Assembly: GCF_900156065.1 (NCBI RefSeq) | Contig: NZ_FTNF01000003.1 | Span: 310,001 to 374,000 of the forward strand | Origin: Micromonospora avicenniae | Lineage (GTDB): Bacteria > Actinomycetota > Actinomycetes > Mycobacteriales > Micromonosporaceae | DNA length: 64,000 nt | Direction of reading: 5' to 3' | Part shown: in pieces, positions 48,559 to 57,084 of the stretch | Layout of the letters: every line of letters starts with the position of its first letter | How positions within the stretch are numbered: position 1 is the first letter of the stretch | Notes under the pieces: model-generated | What the model saw: only the letters and a program-made list of their open reading frames with translations | What the model was told of the DNA's origin: nothing | The model's database searches: none | Translations under genes and position numbers: made by a program

Positions 48559-51354
48559 TTGCTCTATCGGGATCTACGCCGCCGCGGCGCGACAGCAGCC
48601 GCCACGGCCGGCATCCTCATCACGGGACTGGCACTCGCTCCGTCCGCGCCGGCCCAGGCCAGCCCCAACAAGGCGAAGGACAACGCCGTTCGGTCGGGTG
48701 ACGCACGTTTCGAGGTGCTGTCCCCGACCCTGATCCGCACCGAGTACCAGAAGGACGGCAAGTTCACCGACGCCGCCACGTTCAACGCCATCGGGCGCGA
48801 TGACTTCCCCCGTACGCGTTTCACGAAGCACGTCGAGAACGGCTGGCTCACCATCGACACCGGCGCGATGACGTTGCGTTACCGGGTCGGCTCGGGCGCG
48901 TTCAACGCCGACAACCTGACCGTGCAGCTCAAGACCGGCGAGCAGGTCGTGCAGGGCCGTCCCTGGGCCGACCGTGCTGCTCCGGACTGCGCTTTCGGCG
49001 TGCTCTGCGAGGCCGAATCGCTGCAGCTCAGCGGCCCCGGGGTGGCCACCGACCACCGGGGATACACCGGACGCGGCTTCGCGGCCGGTTTCGCCTCGTC
49101 CGGCGACTCGGTCAAGTTCGCGGTGGATGCTTCGGACAGCGGCACGAAGCAGCTCACCGTCCGCTACGCCAACAGCACCGGTGGCGACGGCCAGAACCAG
49201 GCCCGCACCCTGACGGTCCAGGTCGACGGCGAGGCCGGCCCCACGCTGACGCTGCCGCCCACCGCGAACTGGGACACCTGGGGGCTGGCCAGCGTGCCGG
49301 TCGACCTCACCGCGGGCCGGCACGAGATCAGTGTCGTGCGGGGTCCCGACGACTCCGGCAACGTGAACATCGACAGTCTCGCGATGGTCAACCCGGGCGA
49401 CTCGTTCCCGGCGCCGGCCGCGCCCCAGCCGCAGCCCCTGCGGTTCGGCACGCTGGGCGAGGCGGAGACCGGCGCGCTGAGCGGCGGTGCGAGGCCCGCC
49501 AACGACCACAACGGCGCTTCCGGTACGGGATTCCTGGCCGGCCTGGAGAACACCACCTCCGCCGTCGCGCTCACCGTGACCGATGTCCCGTCCGCCGGTG
49601 ACTACCGGGTGCAGATCCGCTACGCCAACGGCCAGGCCGGCTCCCAGCCGGTCCAGTCGCGCACCATGTCGGTCACTGCCGGAACGGCGGCGCCGGTCAC
49701 GGCGACCCTTCCGCCGACCAGCGGGTGGGACTACTGGAACACGGTTTCCGTCCCGGTCCACCTCGATGGTGGCACCAACACCGTGACGCTGGGCTGCCCC
49801 ACGGACAGCAGCTGCAACGTCAACGTGGACACGGTCGCCGTCACCAGCGCCGACTCCCCGCTGCTGGCCCCGCACGCGCCGCTCGGCGGCTACCGCCGGG
49901 GCCTGGACGGCGTGAACGGTGCCGCGCTCACCAGTGCGGGCCTGCTCTACCAGGACGGCTGGTACCTGCTCGACGACTCGGCCTCGGCCCTGCGCGACAC
50001 CAAGCCGCGGCCCGCCGCGGAGCAGGATGCCTACGTCTTCGCGTACGGGCAGGACTACACCCGTGGTCTGAAGGAGCTGTCGACCCTGACCGGGCCCACG
50101 AAGCTGCTGCCGAAGTGGGCGTACGGGGTGTGGTGGTCCGAGTACTACGACCGCACCGCCAGCGAATTCCAGGACGTCGTGGCCAAGGCCAAGGCCGAGG
50201 GTGTGCCGATGGACGTGCTCGTCCTCGACACCGACATCAAGGCGCCGGACAAGTGGAACGGCTGGAGCATCGACTCCACCCGGATCCCGGACCCGAAGGC
50301 GTTCTTCCAGTGGGCCAAGAAGGAGGGCCTGCACACCGGCATCAACATCCACCCGAGCATCCTCGGCTCGGATCCGAAGTTCGCGCAGGCGCAGGCCACC
50401 GCGAAGGGCAAGCTGCAGCGTGTCGGCTGCAACGGCGGTGCCGACTGCTACGCGTTCGACTTCGGCGACCCGGACCAGCTCAAGGCGTACCTGCAGCTGC
50501 ACGACCAGATGGTGCCGAAGGGCAGCAAGGGCCCGGACCTCTGGTGGATGGACTGGTGCTGTGACAACTCGAAGTCCTCGCTCGCCGGGGTGACTCCGGA
50601 CGCCTGGATCAACCAGCAGTACGCCGACAAGACCGGTTTCGCGTTCTCCCGGGCGTACGGGTCGTTGCAGGCCGGTGGCTACAGCAGCCCGACCCCGGTG
50701 GCGACCGGACCGTGGGCCGACAAGCGCACCACCCTGCACTTCACCGGCGACACCACTTCCAACTGGCAGACCCTGCAGATGGAGGTCGGCTACACGCCGG
50801 GCGAGTCGGCCGCGACCGGGCTGGCCGCGGTCAGCCACGACATCGGCGGGCACACGGGCGGCCTGCAGCAGCCGGGCAGCGAGCCGGGCAGCACGAAGCT
50901 GCCGGACGACCTCTACGCCCGGTGGGTCCAGTTCGGCACGTTCCAGCCGATCGACCGCCTGCACTCCAACCACAGCGACCGGCTGCCCTCGCAGTACGGC
51001 CCGGAGGCGGAGGCCTCGGCCAAGAAGTTCCTGAACCTGCGGGAGGAACTACTGCCGTACACCTACGCCGCCGCCGAGGAGGCCACCCGCACGGGTACGC
51101 CCATCGTCCGCTCGATGTACCTGGCATACCCGAACGAGCAGGCCGCGTACGCCACCGCCGGTTCCGAGTACCTCTACGGCCCGGACTACCTGGTGGCACC
51201 GGTGACGACGCCGGGCAACACCGCCACGACGTCGGTGTGGTTCCCGCCGGGCAACGACTGGACCGACATCTTCACCGGGAAGACGTACCAGGGCGGCACC
51301 ACGCAGAACATCACCACCACGCTGGACACCATGCCGGTGTTCAAGAAGCACTGA
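48559..51354 (+). CDS. Secreted GH31 alpha-glycosidase with two CBM35-like modules
   Basis: 931-residue secreted glycoside hydrolase (alpha-glucosidase/alpha-xylosidase group). Signal peptide (1-35), N-terminal GH31 domain interrupted by two carbohydrate-binding modules (about 151-277 and 300-430), and catalytic TIM barrel. The nucleophile Asp665 sits in Trp-Trp-Met-Asp-Trp, and the likely acid/base Asp731 in Thr-Gly-Asp-Thr. The protein stops at Met-Pro-Val-Phe-Lys-Lys-His, where family members usually continue into C-terminal beta domains, so it is truncated or naturally short. TTG 48559 with GAGGAG. Confidence 0.87.
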   Translation: MLYRDLRRRGATAAATAGILITGLALAPSAPAQASPNKAKDNAVRSGDARFEVLSPTLIRTEYQKDGKFTDAATFNAIGRDDFPRTRFTKHVENGWLTIDTGAMTLRYRVGSGAFNADNLTVQLKTGEQVVQGRPWADRAAPDCAFGVLCEAESLQLSGPGVATDHRGYTGRGFAAGFASSGDSVKFAVDASDSGTKQLTVRYANSTGGDGQNQARTLTVQVDGEAGPTLTLPPTANWDTWGLASVPVDLTAGRHEISVVRGPDDSGNVNIDSLAMVNPGDSFPAPAAPQPQPLRFGTLGEAETGALSGGARPANDHNGASGTGFLAGLENTTSAVALTVTDVPSAGDYRVQIRYANGQAGSQPVQSRTMSVTAGTAAPVTATLPPTSGWDYWNTVSVPVHLDGGTNTVTLGCPTDSSCNVNVDTVAVTSADSPLLAPHAPLGGYRRGLDGVNGAALTSAGLLYQDGWYLLDDSASALRDTKPRPAAEQDAYVFAYGQDYTRGLKELSTLTGPTKLLPKWAYGVWWSEYYDRTASEFQDVVAKAKAEGVPMDVLVLDTDIKAPDKWNGWSIDSTRIPDPKAFFQWAKKEGLHTGINIHPSILGSDPKFAQAQATAKGKLQRVGCNGGADCYAFDFGDPDQLKAYLQLHDQMVPKGSKGPDLWWMDWCCDNSKSSLAGVTPDAWINQQYADKTGFAFSRAYGSLQAGGYSSPTPVATGPWADKRTTLHFTGDTTSNWQTLQMEVGYTPGESAATGLAAVSHDIGGHTGGLQQPGSEPGSTKLPDDLYARWVQFGTFQPIDRLHSNHSDRLPSQYGPEAEASAKKFLNLREELLPYTYAAAEEATRTGTPIVRSMYLAYPNEQAAYATAGSEYLYGPDYLVAPVTTPGNTATTSVWFPPGNDWTDIFTGKTYQGGTTQNITTTLDTMPVFKKH

Positions 51355-51423
51355 GACGGTCGTCCCAGACCGGTACCCGCCGCTGCCAGCCTTCCGGGGC
51401 GGGCTTCCATGGCGGGTCCGGAC

Positions 51424-51454
51424 GCCGGCCGGGTGGGGAACCCACCCGGCCGGC
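51424..51454 (+). terminator. Terminator after the GH31 gene
   Basis: GCCGGCCGGGTGGG and its complement, 14-bp arms around a GAA loop, 70 bp after the stop. Confidence 0.75.
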
Positions 51455-51477
51455 GGGCTCGGCCATTGCGGCGGCGT

Positions 51478-51533
51478 CGTGAACGACTCCGCTCGGCCAC
51501 GGCCCCGCCGTGAACGACGCCGCTCGGCTACGG
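51478..51533. repeat. Imperfect duplicated 25-bp stretch
   Basis: Two near-copies of the form GTGAACGACNCCGCTCGGC occur at about 51479 and 51509. REP-like or a local duplication. Confidence 0.4.
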
Positions 51534-51587
51534 CTCGGGCGTGCAGGGGCCAGGCATGGAACCGCCGGCATCGGGAACCGGTCCGTC

Positions 51588-51890
51588 ATGCGTGCGAGCA
51601 GCAGACCGGCCGTCGCGGCCTCCGGCGAGGAGGTCGGCCCCGACGGCGTACGGGAGCCGGGCGGCGAGGTGCACGCCTGGCTGCCCGGGCAGAACCAGAC
51701 GGTCTGCGGGCTCCCGCTGAGCCGGGCCCGGCTGCGGCGCTTTCCGCACGTACCGTTCGGCTACTCCTCGACCGACGTCCTCACCGACGCGGATCCGATC
51801 GGTCGGATCTGCCCGCGCTGCCTGGCCGCGACGGAGGGCCGCCGCCGCGACGAGAAGCACGGCTGGGTCCGGCACGCACCGCGCCCCTGA
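51588..51890 (+). CDS. Small Cys-containing protein of unknown function
   Basis: 100 residues from ATG 51588; Cys at about residue 42 and a Cys-Pro-Arg-Cys near 76-79 with His near the C-terminus, perhaps a zinc site. Charged, no transmembrane segment. An upstream in-frame start at 51510 is possible. Confidence 0.55.
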   Translation: MRASSRPAVAASGEEVGPDGVREPGGEVHAWLPGQNQTVCGLPLSRARLRRFPHVPFGYSSTDVLTDADPIGRICPRCLAATEGRRRDEKHGWVRHAPRP

Positions 51891-51935
51891 CGGGCGTCCA
51901 CCCAGATGTGGACGTATAGGGGCGGTCTGGGCGGG

Positions 51936-51941
51936 TACGGT
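51936..51941 (+). promoter_or_regulatory. -10-like TACGGT for a leaderless start
   Basis: Ends five bases before ATG 51947 and no ribosome site intervenes. Confidence 0.4.
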
Positions 51942-51946
51942 CGGGC

Positions 51947-53029
51947 ATGCGGATCGTGGTGGTCGGGGCCAGTGGTAACGCCGGGACGGCCCTGTTGCGC
52001 CGGCTGCGCCGGGAGCGGGACGTGGAGCTGGCCGGAGTCGTCCGCCGGCTGCCGGGGCCGGACTCGGGGGAGCCGTACGACCAGGTGGAGTGGCACTCCT
52101 GCGACATCGGCATGCCCGGCGCGGCGGACCAGCTCGCCGAGGTGTTCGCCGGGGCCGGGGCGGTCGTGCACCTGGCCTGGCAGATCCAGCCCAGCCACGA
52201 CCAGCGGGTGCTGCACCGGACCAACGTCGGCGGCAGCCGGGCGGTGATCGACGCGGTGGTCCGGGCCAAGGTGCCGGCCTTGGTGTTCGCGTCGTCGGTG
52301 GGCGTGTACGCGCCCGGCCCGAAGGACCACCCGGTGAGCGAGCGCTGGCCGGCGACGGGAGTACCCGAATCGTCGTACAGCCGGGACAAGGCCGAGGTGG
52401 AGGCGCTGCTCGACGACGCCGAACGGGAGCATCCGGAGCTGCGGGTGGTGCGGATGCGACCCGGGTTGAACTTCCAGCGGGACGCGGCCACCGAGATCAG
52501 CCGCTACTTCCTCGGTCCCCTGGTGCCGGTCCAACTGCTCCGGTTCAACCGGATCCCGCTCGTACCGACTCACCGCCGGCTGCGGATGCAGGCGGTGCAC
52601 ACCGACGACGTCGCCGAGGCGTACACCCGGGCGGCCCTGGGCGACGCGCGCGGCGCCTTCAACCTGGCCGCGGACCCGGTGCTGACGCCGGAGCTGGTGG
52701 CCCGGCACTTTCACGGCTGGACCGTGCCGGTCGCCGCCCCGGTGCTGCTCGCGGCGGCGAAGCTGACCTGGTACGCGCGGCTGCAACCGATCGACGCCGG
52801 CTGGGTGCAGTTGGCGCTGAGTTCGCCGCTGATGTCGAGCGAACGCGCCGAGACCGAGCTGGGCTGGCAGCCACGGGTCGACGCGCTCGCCGCACTGAAG
52901 GAGCTCTTCACCGGGATGGCCGAGCGCGCCCACACCGCCAGCCCGCCCATGTCCGCCGCACCCGAGCTCCCCGGCCGCCTGGCCGCCCTCCTGAAGGGCA
53001 ACCCCACCGCCCACCAGAACCCCTACTGA
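51947..53029 (+). CDS. NAD-dependent epimerase/dehydratase (extended SDR)
   Basis: 360 residues with an N-terminal Gly-Ala-Ser-Gly-Asn-Ala-Gly nucleotide site (about 7-13), a Ser followed by Tyr-Ser-Arg-Asp-Lys (about 144-148) as the catalytic Tyr-x3-Lys, and a variable C-terminal domain. Substrate unknown. The start appears leaderless. Convergent with a lipoprotein gene 20 bp away. Confidence 0.85.
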   Translation: MRIVVVGASGNAGTALLRRLRRERDVELAGVVRRLPGPDSGEPYDQVEWHSCDIGMPGAADQLAEVFAGAGAVVHLAWQIQPSHDQRVLHRTNVGGSRAVIDAVVRAKVPALVFASSVGVYAPGPKDHPVSERWPATGVPESSYSRDKAEVEALLDDAEREHPELRVVRMRPGLNFQRDAATEISRYFLGPLVPVQLLRFNRIPLVPTHRRLRMQAVHTDDVAEAYTRAALGDARGAFNLAADPVLTPELVARHFHGWTVPVAAPVLLAAAKLTWYARLQPIDAGWVQLALSSPLMSSERAETELGWQPRVDALAALKELFTGMAERAHTASPPMSAAPELPGRLAALLKGNPTAHQNPY

Positions 53030-53048
53030 CCCACCCCGCAGAGAGGGG

Positions 53049-54206
53049 TCAGGTCAGGCGGGCGCCGAGGAAGAAGATGCCGGGGTGGCCGGGGGTCTCG
53101 AACTGGCCGCTGCGGTTGCGGCGGAGCGTGGAGTCGTCGATCGTCATCGTGCCCGTCCGGTCGTTGCTGACGAAGAAGATCGCGCCGCCACCCTCGTTGG
53201 CCTCGTTGTTCTCGATCACCGTGCCGGCGATCCGGACGGTGAAGCGGTTGCCGTCGCAGTAGATCGCGCCGCCGCTCCCGCCGCCCGGCGTACCGGACTT
53301 CGCCGGGTTCGCGCCGCTACCGATCGCCTCGTTGCCGGTGAAGACGCTGTTCAGCACGGTCCATGACACGCCGATGCTGCTCAACGCGCCGCCGTTCGAG
53401 CAGGAACCGTTCTCGAAGGTGCTGTTCACGACGTACACCGGCTTGTTCTCGTACTGGCTGAGCACCCGCAGCGCGGCGCCGCCCAGGTCCGGCCCGGTAC
53501 GGTCGCAGCGGTTACGGACGAACCGCGCGTTGACCACCTTCACCCGGCCACCCCGGACTAAGACCGCGCCACCCCCACCGCCCTCGGCCTGCTCGCCCGT
53601 GGAGTTGCCCTCGGCGAAGGTGATGTTCTGGATGGTGAGCTGCGGGTGGTCCTGGTTCTGGCAGTGCGAGGTGGTCCAGCCCTGCGCCTCGTCGCACGTG
53701 TTCATGTAGAGGATCCGTCGCTTGCCCTGACCGCTCAGGGTGACCTTGCCACCGCCGTCCAGCACCACCTTCGGCCCGTTGGCGTTGCGTACCTTGGCCG
53801 TGGCGGTCATCCGGATCGTCACCGGATCCGGTCCGCAGTCGAAGGTGATGACGCCGCCGGCCGCGACGGCCTTCACCACGGCGGCCGACGTGCAGCTCGC
53901 CGGGGTTCCGCTGCCGACCGTCCGGGTCGGCTTCGAGGTGTCCACGGCTCGCGCCTCGGCCGGCACCGGCGCGTCCCCCTTCGGGTTCCCGGCCCGGAAC
54001 GCGATCGGCGGCCGCTTCGACGGGGACGGGCTCGGGCTGCCGAACCCGGTCCGGGCCGCCGGCGCCGCCTGCTGCGCGCCGGTCGGCGACCCGGCGCTGA
54101 CCGAGGGCGTGACCGGCGGCGCCGTCGGCGCCGGGTCGACCGTGCCGCAGGCGGACAGGGCGAGGAGGCCGGCGGCGAGGAGAGCGAGGGGGGATCCGGT
54201 GCGCAC
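53049..54206 (-). CDS. Lipoprotein with right-handed beta-helix
   Basis: 385-residue lipoprotein with lipobox Leu-Ser-Ala-Cys near residue 20, a Pro/Ser-rich linker and a beta-helix of repeated Gly-Gly/Asn-rich turns (about 100-385), similar to polymorphic surface proteins. No catalytic residues seen. GTG 54206. Probably a wall-facing adhesin or carbohydrate-binding protein. Confidence 0.72.
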   Translation of the reverse strand: MRTGSPLALLAAGLLALSACGTVDPAPTAPPVTPSVSAGSPTGAQQAAPAARTGFGSPSPSPSKRPPIAFRAGNPKGDAPVPAEARAVDTSKPTRTVGSGTPASCTSAAVVKAVAAGGVITFDCGPDPVTIRMTATAKVRNANGPKVVLDGGGKVTLSGQGKRRILYMNTCDEAQGWTTSHCQNQDHPQLTIQNITFAEGNSTGEQAEGGGGGAVLVRGGRVKVVNARFVRNRCDRTGPDLGGAALRVLSQYENKPVYVVNSTFENGSCSNGGALSSIGVSWTVLNSVFTGNEAIGSGANPAKSGTPGGGSGGAIYCDGNRFTVRIAGTVIENNEANEGGGAIFFVSNDRTGTMTIDDSTLRRNRSGQFETPGHPGIFFLGARLT

Positions 54207-54301
54207 GCCACGATGCTAGGGAGCGCGGAGGACCGCCCCGGGCCGGCTTAACCCGTTGCTAAGCCGCCCGCGACCGGATCGATGCGAGCGGCGGTGCCAC
54301 C

Positions 54302-55048
54302 TCAGATGTGGCCCAGGGCGTACGCGGTCAGGAAGCCGGCCACGGTGATCAGACCGACCAGGAGGTGAGCGTCCTCGAACGCCTCGGGAACCATGGTGTC
54401 GGTGATCATCGCGAGGATCGCCCCGGCGGCGAGTGCGGTGATTCCGGCCAACAGCGCCGGCGACGCACCGCCCAGCAGGACGTTTCCGCCCAGTGCGGCC
54501 ACCCCGCTGAGCAGCGCGATACCGCTCCAGAGCAGGAAGACGAACCGTCCACTCCGGCCGGCCCGCCGCATCCCGGCGGCGCTGGACAGCCCTTCGGGGA
54601 CGTTGCTGAGAAAGACCGCGACCACGGTGACCAGGCTGACCGCGCTGCCGGCGAGCAGGCTCGCGCCGATCACCACCGACTCGGGTATGCCGTCGAGTAC
54701 CGCGCCGACGGCGATGGCTTGACCGGAACCGGGCTTCTCCTTCTCGGAGGGTTGCCGGCCGGAACGTTTCCGATGGCGGGTGCCGCGCCGGGCCAGCTCG
54801 ACGTTGGCGAGCGTGTAGGCCACGGCGCCGCCGGCCGCCCCGATCGCGGTCGGGAACACCCCACCCCGCTCGTGCGCCTTGTCGATCAGTTCGAACGCGG
54901 CGGCGGACAGCAGCACGCCCGCGCCGAACGCCATGATCGACGCATTGATCCACCGGGGTACGTGGGTGTACCACCCGACCGCCGCCCCGATCAGCAGGGC
55001 GGACCCGGCCAGCAGCCCCCAACCACCCGCCTGCAACCACTCCGGCAC
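54302..55048 (-). CDS. ZIP-family metal transporter
   Basis: 248 residues with about eight hydrophobic helices. The metal-site helices read Leu-Asp-Gly-Ile-Pro-Glu-Ser (about 117-123) and Ser-Asn-Val-Pro-Glu-Gly (about 147-152). A His/Lys/Arg-rich loop lies between helices three and four. GTG 55048. Substrate zinc or another divalent cation. Confidence 0.85.
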   Translation of the reverse strand: MPEWLQAGGWGLLAGSALLIGAAVGWYTHVPRWINASIMAFGAGVLLSAAAFELIDKAHERGGVFPTAIGAAGGAVAYTLANVELARRGTRHRKRSGRQPSEKEKPGSGQAIAVGAVLDGIPESVVIGASLLAGSAVSLVTVVAVFLSNVPEGLSSAAGMRRAGRSGRFVFLLWSGIALLSGVAALGGNVLLGGASPALLAGITALAAGAILAMITDTMVPEAFEDAHLLVGLITVAGFLTAYALGHI

Positions 55049-55103
55049 TCCGGGACCGTACCCGTGCCGGTCGCGGCCGGAAACCCGATCGCGACCGGAA
55101 CTC

Positions 55104-56300
55104 TCAGAAGTCGGCGAAGAGGTACGGCAGCTGGCGCGGGAAGATCCGGCGCAGTTCGGCGGCGGCGTCGGCCGGCACCTGCCCGAGCCCGCGCAGGTGG
55201 ACCTCGATCGGGTCGAGCACCCCGTACGCCAGTGCGGAGAGCCCGGCGGCGGTGAGCGTGGCCGTCGGCACGGACGTGGTGGTCGTACCGTCGAGGAGTT
55301 CCAGCGAGCCGGTGGTGCCGTCGAGCAGGTGGCTGCCCGCCAGCCAGCGGTCGCCGGTCAACTCGACGCGTACCCGCCCCGGGCCGGCCGGCAACCCGGT
55401 CAGGGCGTCCAGTGCGAGCAGCCGCGCCATCGGAGCCGAGGAACCCGGTCGGGCCACCCGCGCCTCCACGTGCACGGCGAGGTCGGTGAGCCACAGCTCC
55501 GGCAGCTCGTCTGCGGCCAGCCGGACACTGACCCGCTCCACCTGGTCGACGTGGCGGGCGAAGAACTGCAACAGCAGGGCCCGGGCGTACGGGTCGGCGA
55601 CGAGCAGATCGTCGGCGGCCAGTTCGCCACCGTGTTCGTCGATCCGGTACGTGACCACGCCGGCCAGCGCGCCGTCGACCCGGGCGGTGAGCAGCCAGCG
55701 GTCGTCGTCGTCGCGCAGCCGGACGTCCCGGTAGTCGGGGAAGAGCGCGAAACCGTGCCGGTCGTGCAGGCAGCGTTCGGTGAACTCGCGCCACGCCGGG
55801 TAGCCGGTGCCGATCCGCTCCCAACCCACCTCGCCGGGCAGTTCGGCGCGGAGCAGCGGGGACAGGTCGGCCGGGGAGAAGGTGGCCGTACGCGGCTTGG
55901 GCAGCCCGACGTAGCCGAACCGCGCGTAGAAACTGGGGCGGAACGGGTAGAGCGCGGTCAGCCGATGACCCTCGTCGCGCATCTCGTCGAGGAGCTGGCG
56001 CAGCAGCGTCCGGACGTGCCCCTGCCGGCGGGCCAGCGGGTGGGTCGCCACGCCCGCGACACCGGCCATGGGCAGCACCGCGCCACGCAGGTTCTGTCGC
56101 ATCGGGATGGCCGAGGCGGCCGCCAGGGTCTCCCCGTCCTCCTCGACGATCAGCGTCCGGTTGCCCTCGTTGTACGGCAGGTAGTTCCGGAACTCCTCGG
56201 CCCGGCGCAAGGTACGCGGAGTCGCCTCGAAGGCGTACGCGCTCAGCACGAAGCTGGTGGTCAGGCGCTCCTCGGAACTGATCCGGCGGACGGCCGCCAT
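55104..56300 (-). CDS. Eis-like GNAT acetyltransferase
   Basis: 398 residues of the Eis (enhanced intracellular survival) type, with two GNAT-like domains and a C-terminal SCP-like domain. The acetyl-CoA loop is Val-Ala-Thr-His-Pro-Leu-Ala-Arg-Arg-Gln-Gly (about 84-94). It ends in Phe, whose carboxylate acts in Eis. Such enzymes acetylate aminoglycoside-like or other amines; substrate unknown here. Its ATG overlaps the upstream stop by one base. Confidence 0.83.
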   Translation of the reverse strand: MAAVRRISSEERLTTSFVLSAYAFEATPRTLRRAEEFRNYLPYNEGNRTLIVEEDGETLAAASAIPMRQNLRGAVLPMAGVAGVATHPLARRQGHVRTLLRQLLDEMRDEGHRLTALYPFRPSFYARFGYVGLPKPRTATFSPADLSPLLRAELPGEVGWERIGTGYPAWREFTERCLHDRHGFALFPDYRDVRLRDDDDRWLLTARVDGALAGVVTYRIDEHGGELAADDLLVADPYARALLLQFFARHVDQVERVSVRLAADELPELWLTDLAVHVEARVARPGSSAPMARLLALDALTGLPAGPGRVRVELTGDRWLAGSHLLDGTTGSLELLDGTTTTSVPTATLTAAGLSALAYGVLDPIEVHLRGLGQVPADAAAELRRIFPRQLPYLFADF

Positions 56301-57022
56301 CAGGCGACCAGGGTGACGTCGGAGACCACCACCGTCACGTTGTCCGGCGCGCCGGCCTGGTGCGCGAGCTTGACCAGCTGCTCACCGCAGAGCTGCCGAT
56401 CGCCGTACGCGCCGAGGGTCACCGCGATGGCCGCGTCCTCGACGTAGTCGGAGAGGCCGTCGCTGCACAACAGCAGCCGGTCACCGGCCTGGACGGTCAA
56501 CGTGCCGATCGTCGGCGGACTGTCCGCCCCCTGCACGGCTCGGGTCACGAGAGACCGTTGGGGGTGGTGCCGGGCCTGGTCGGGAGTGAGCGCCCCCTGG
56601 TCGACGAGGGCCTGCACGAACGTGTCGTCCCGGGTCAGCTGCGTCAGCTTGTTGTCCCGCAGCAGGTAGCAGCGTGAGTCGCCGACCTGCGCCAGCACCA
56701 GAGTCTCGCCGGCGAGCAGGGCGGCCGTCAGCGTCGTACCCATGCCGTCGCGGGCGGGATCGACGGTGATGGCGGCGTGGATGCGTTGGTTGGCGGTGCT
56801 CACCACGGCCCGCAGCGCGTCCATGGCGGGCTCCGGCTCGGCCGGCGGAGCCAGCTCGTCCAGGATCCGGATGACGATCTCGCTCGCCACCTCCCCCGCG
56901 GGTAGTCCGCCCATGCCGTCTGCGACGGCGACCAGCCGGTCACCGGCGAGGGCGGAGTCCTCGTTGTTGGTCCGGACCAGGCCGATGTCGTTGAGGATGG
57001 CCGAGCGGAGGATGAGCGTCAT
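56300..57022 (-). CDS. PP2C-type serine/threonine phosphatase
   Basis: 240 residues with PP2C motifs: Asp-Gly-Met-Gly-Gly (about 35-39), Gly-Asp-Ser-Arg (about 109-112), Cys-Ser-Asp-Gly-Leu-Ser-Asp (about 184-190), and Ala-Pro-Asp-Asn-Val-Thr (about 227-232). Metal-dependent protein phosphatase, likely reversing Ser/Thr kinases. ATG 57022. Divergent from the LuxR-type regulator, with a palindrome in the 62-bp gap. Confidence 0.9.
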   Translation of the reverse strand: MTLILRSAILNDIGLVRTNNEDSALAGDRLVAVADGMGGLPAGEVASEIVIRILDELAPPAEPEPAMDALRAVVSTANQRIHAAITVDPARDGMGTTLTAALLAGETLVLAQVGDSRCYLLRDNKLTQLTRDDTFVQALVDQGALTPDQARHHPQRSLVTRAVQGADSPPTIGTLTVQAGDRLLLCSDGLSDYVEDAAIAVTLGAYGDRQLCGEQLVKLAHQAGAPDNVTVVVSDVTLVA

Positions 57023-57057
57023 GCGCTTAGCTTGCCAAGAACACCCCACCCGCGTCT

Positions 57058-57075
57058 CTACGCACTACTGCGTAG
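57058..57075. promoter_or_regulatory. 18-bp inverted repeat between PP2C and LuxR-type genes
   Basis: CTACGCA-CTAC-TGCGTAG lies in the divergent gap; its right arm overlaps a possible -10 TAGGGT (57073-57078) seven bases before the regulator start. Possibly an autoregulatory operator. Confidence 0.5.
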
Positions 57076-57084
57076 GGTTGAGGA

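Noticed and set aside
48574..50973. 799-codon open frame opposite the GH31 gene
   Set aside because: Antisense shadow of a clear GH31 protein; sequence is Arg/Val/Gly-rich with no motif.
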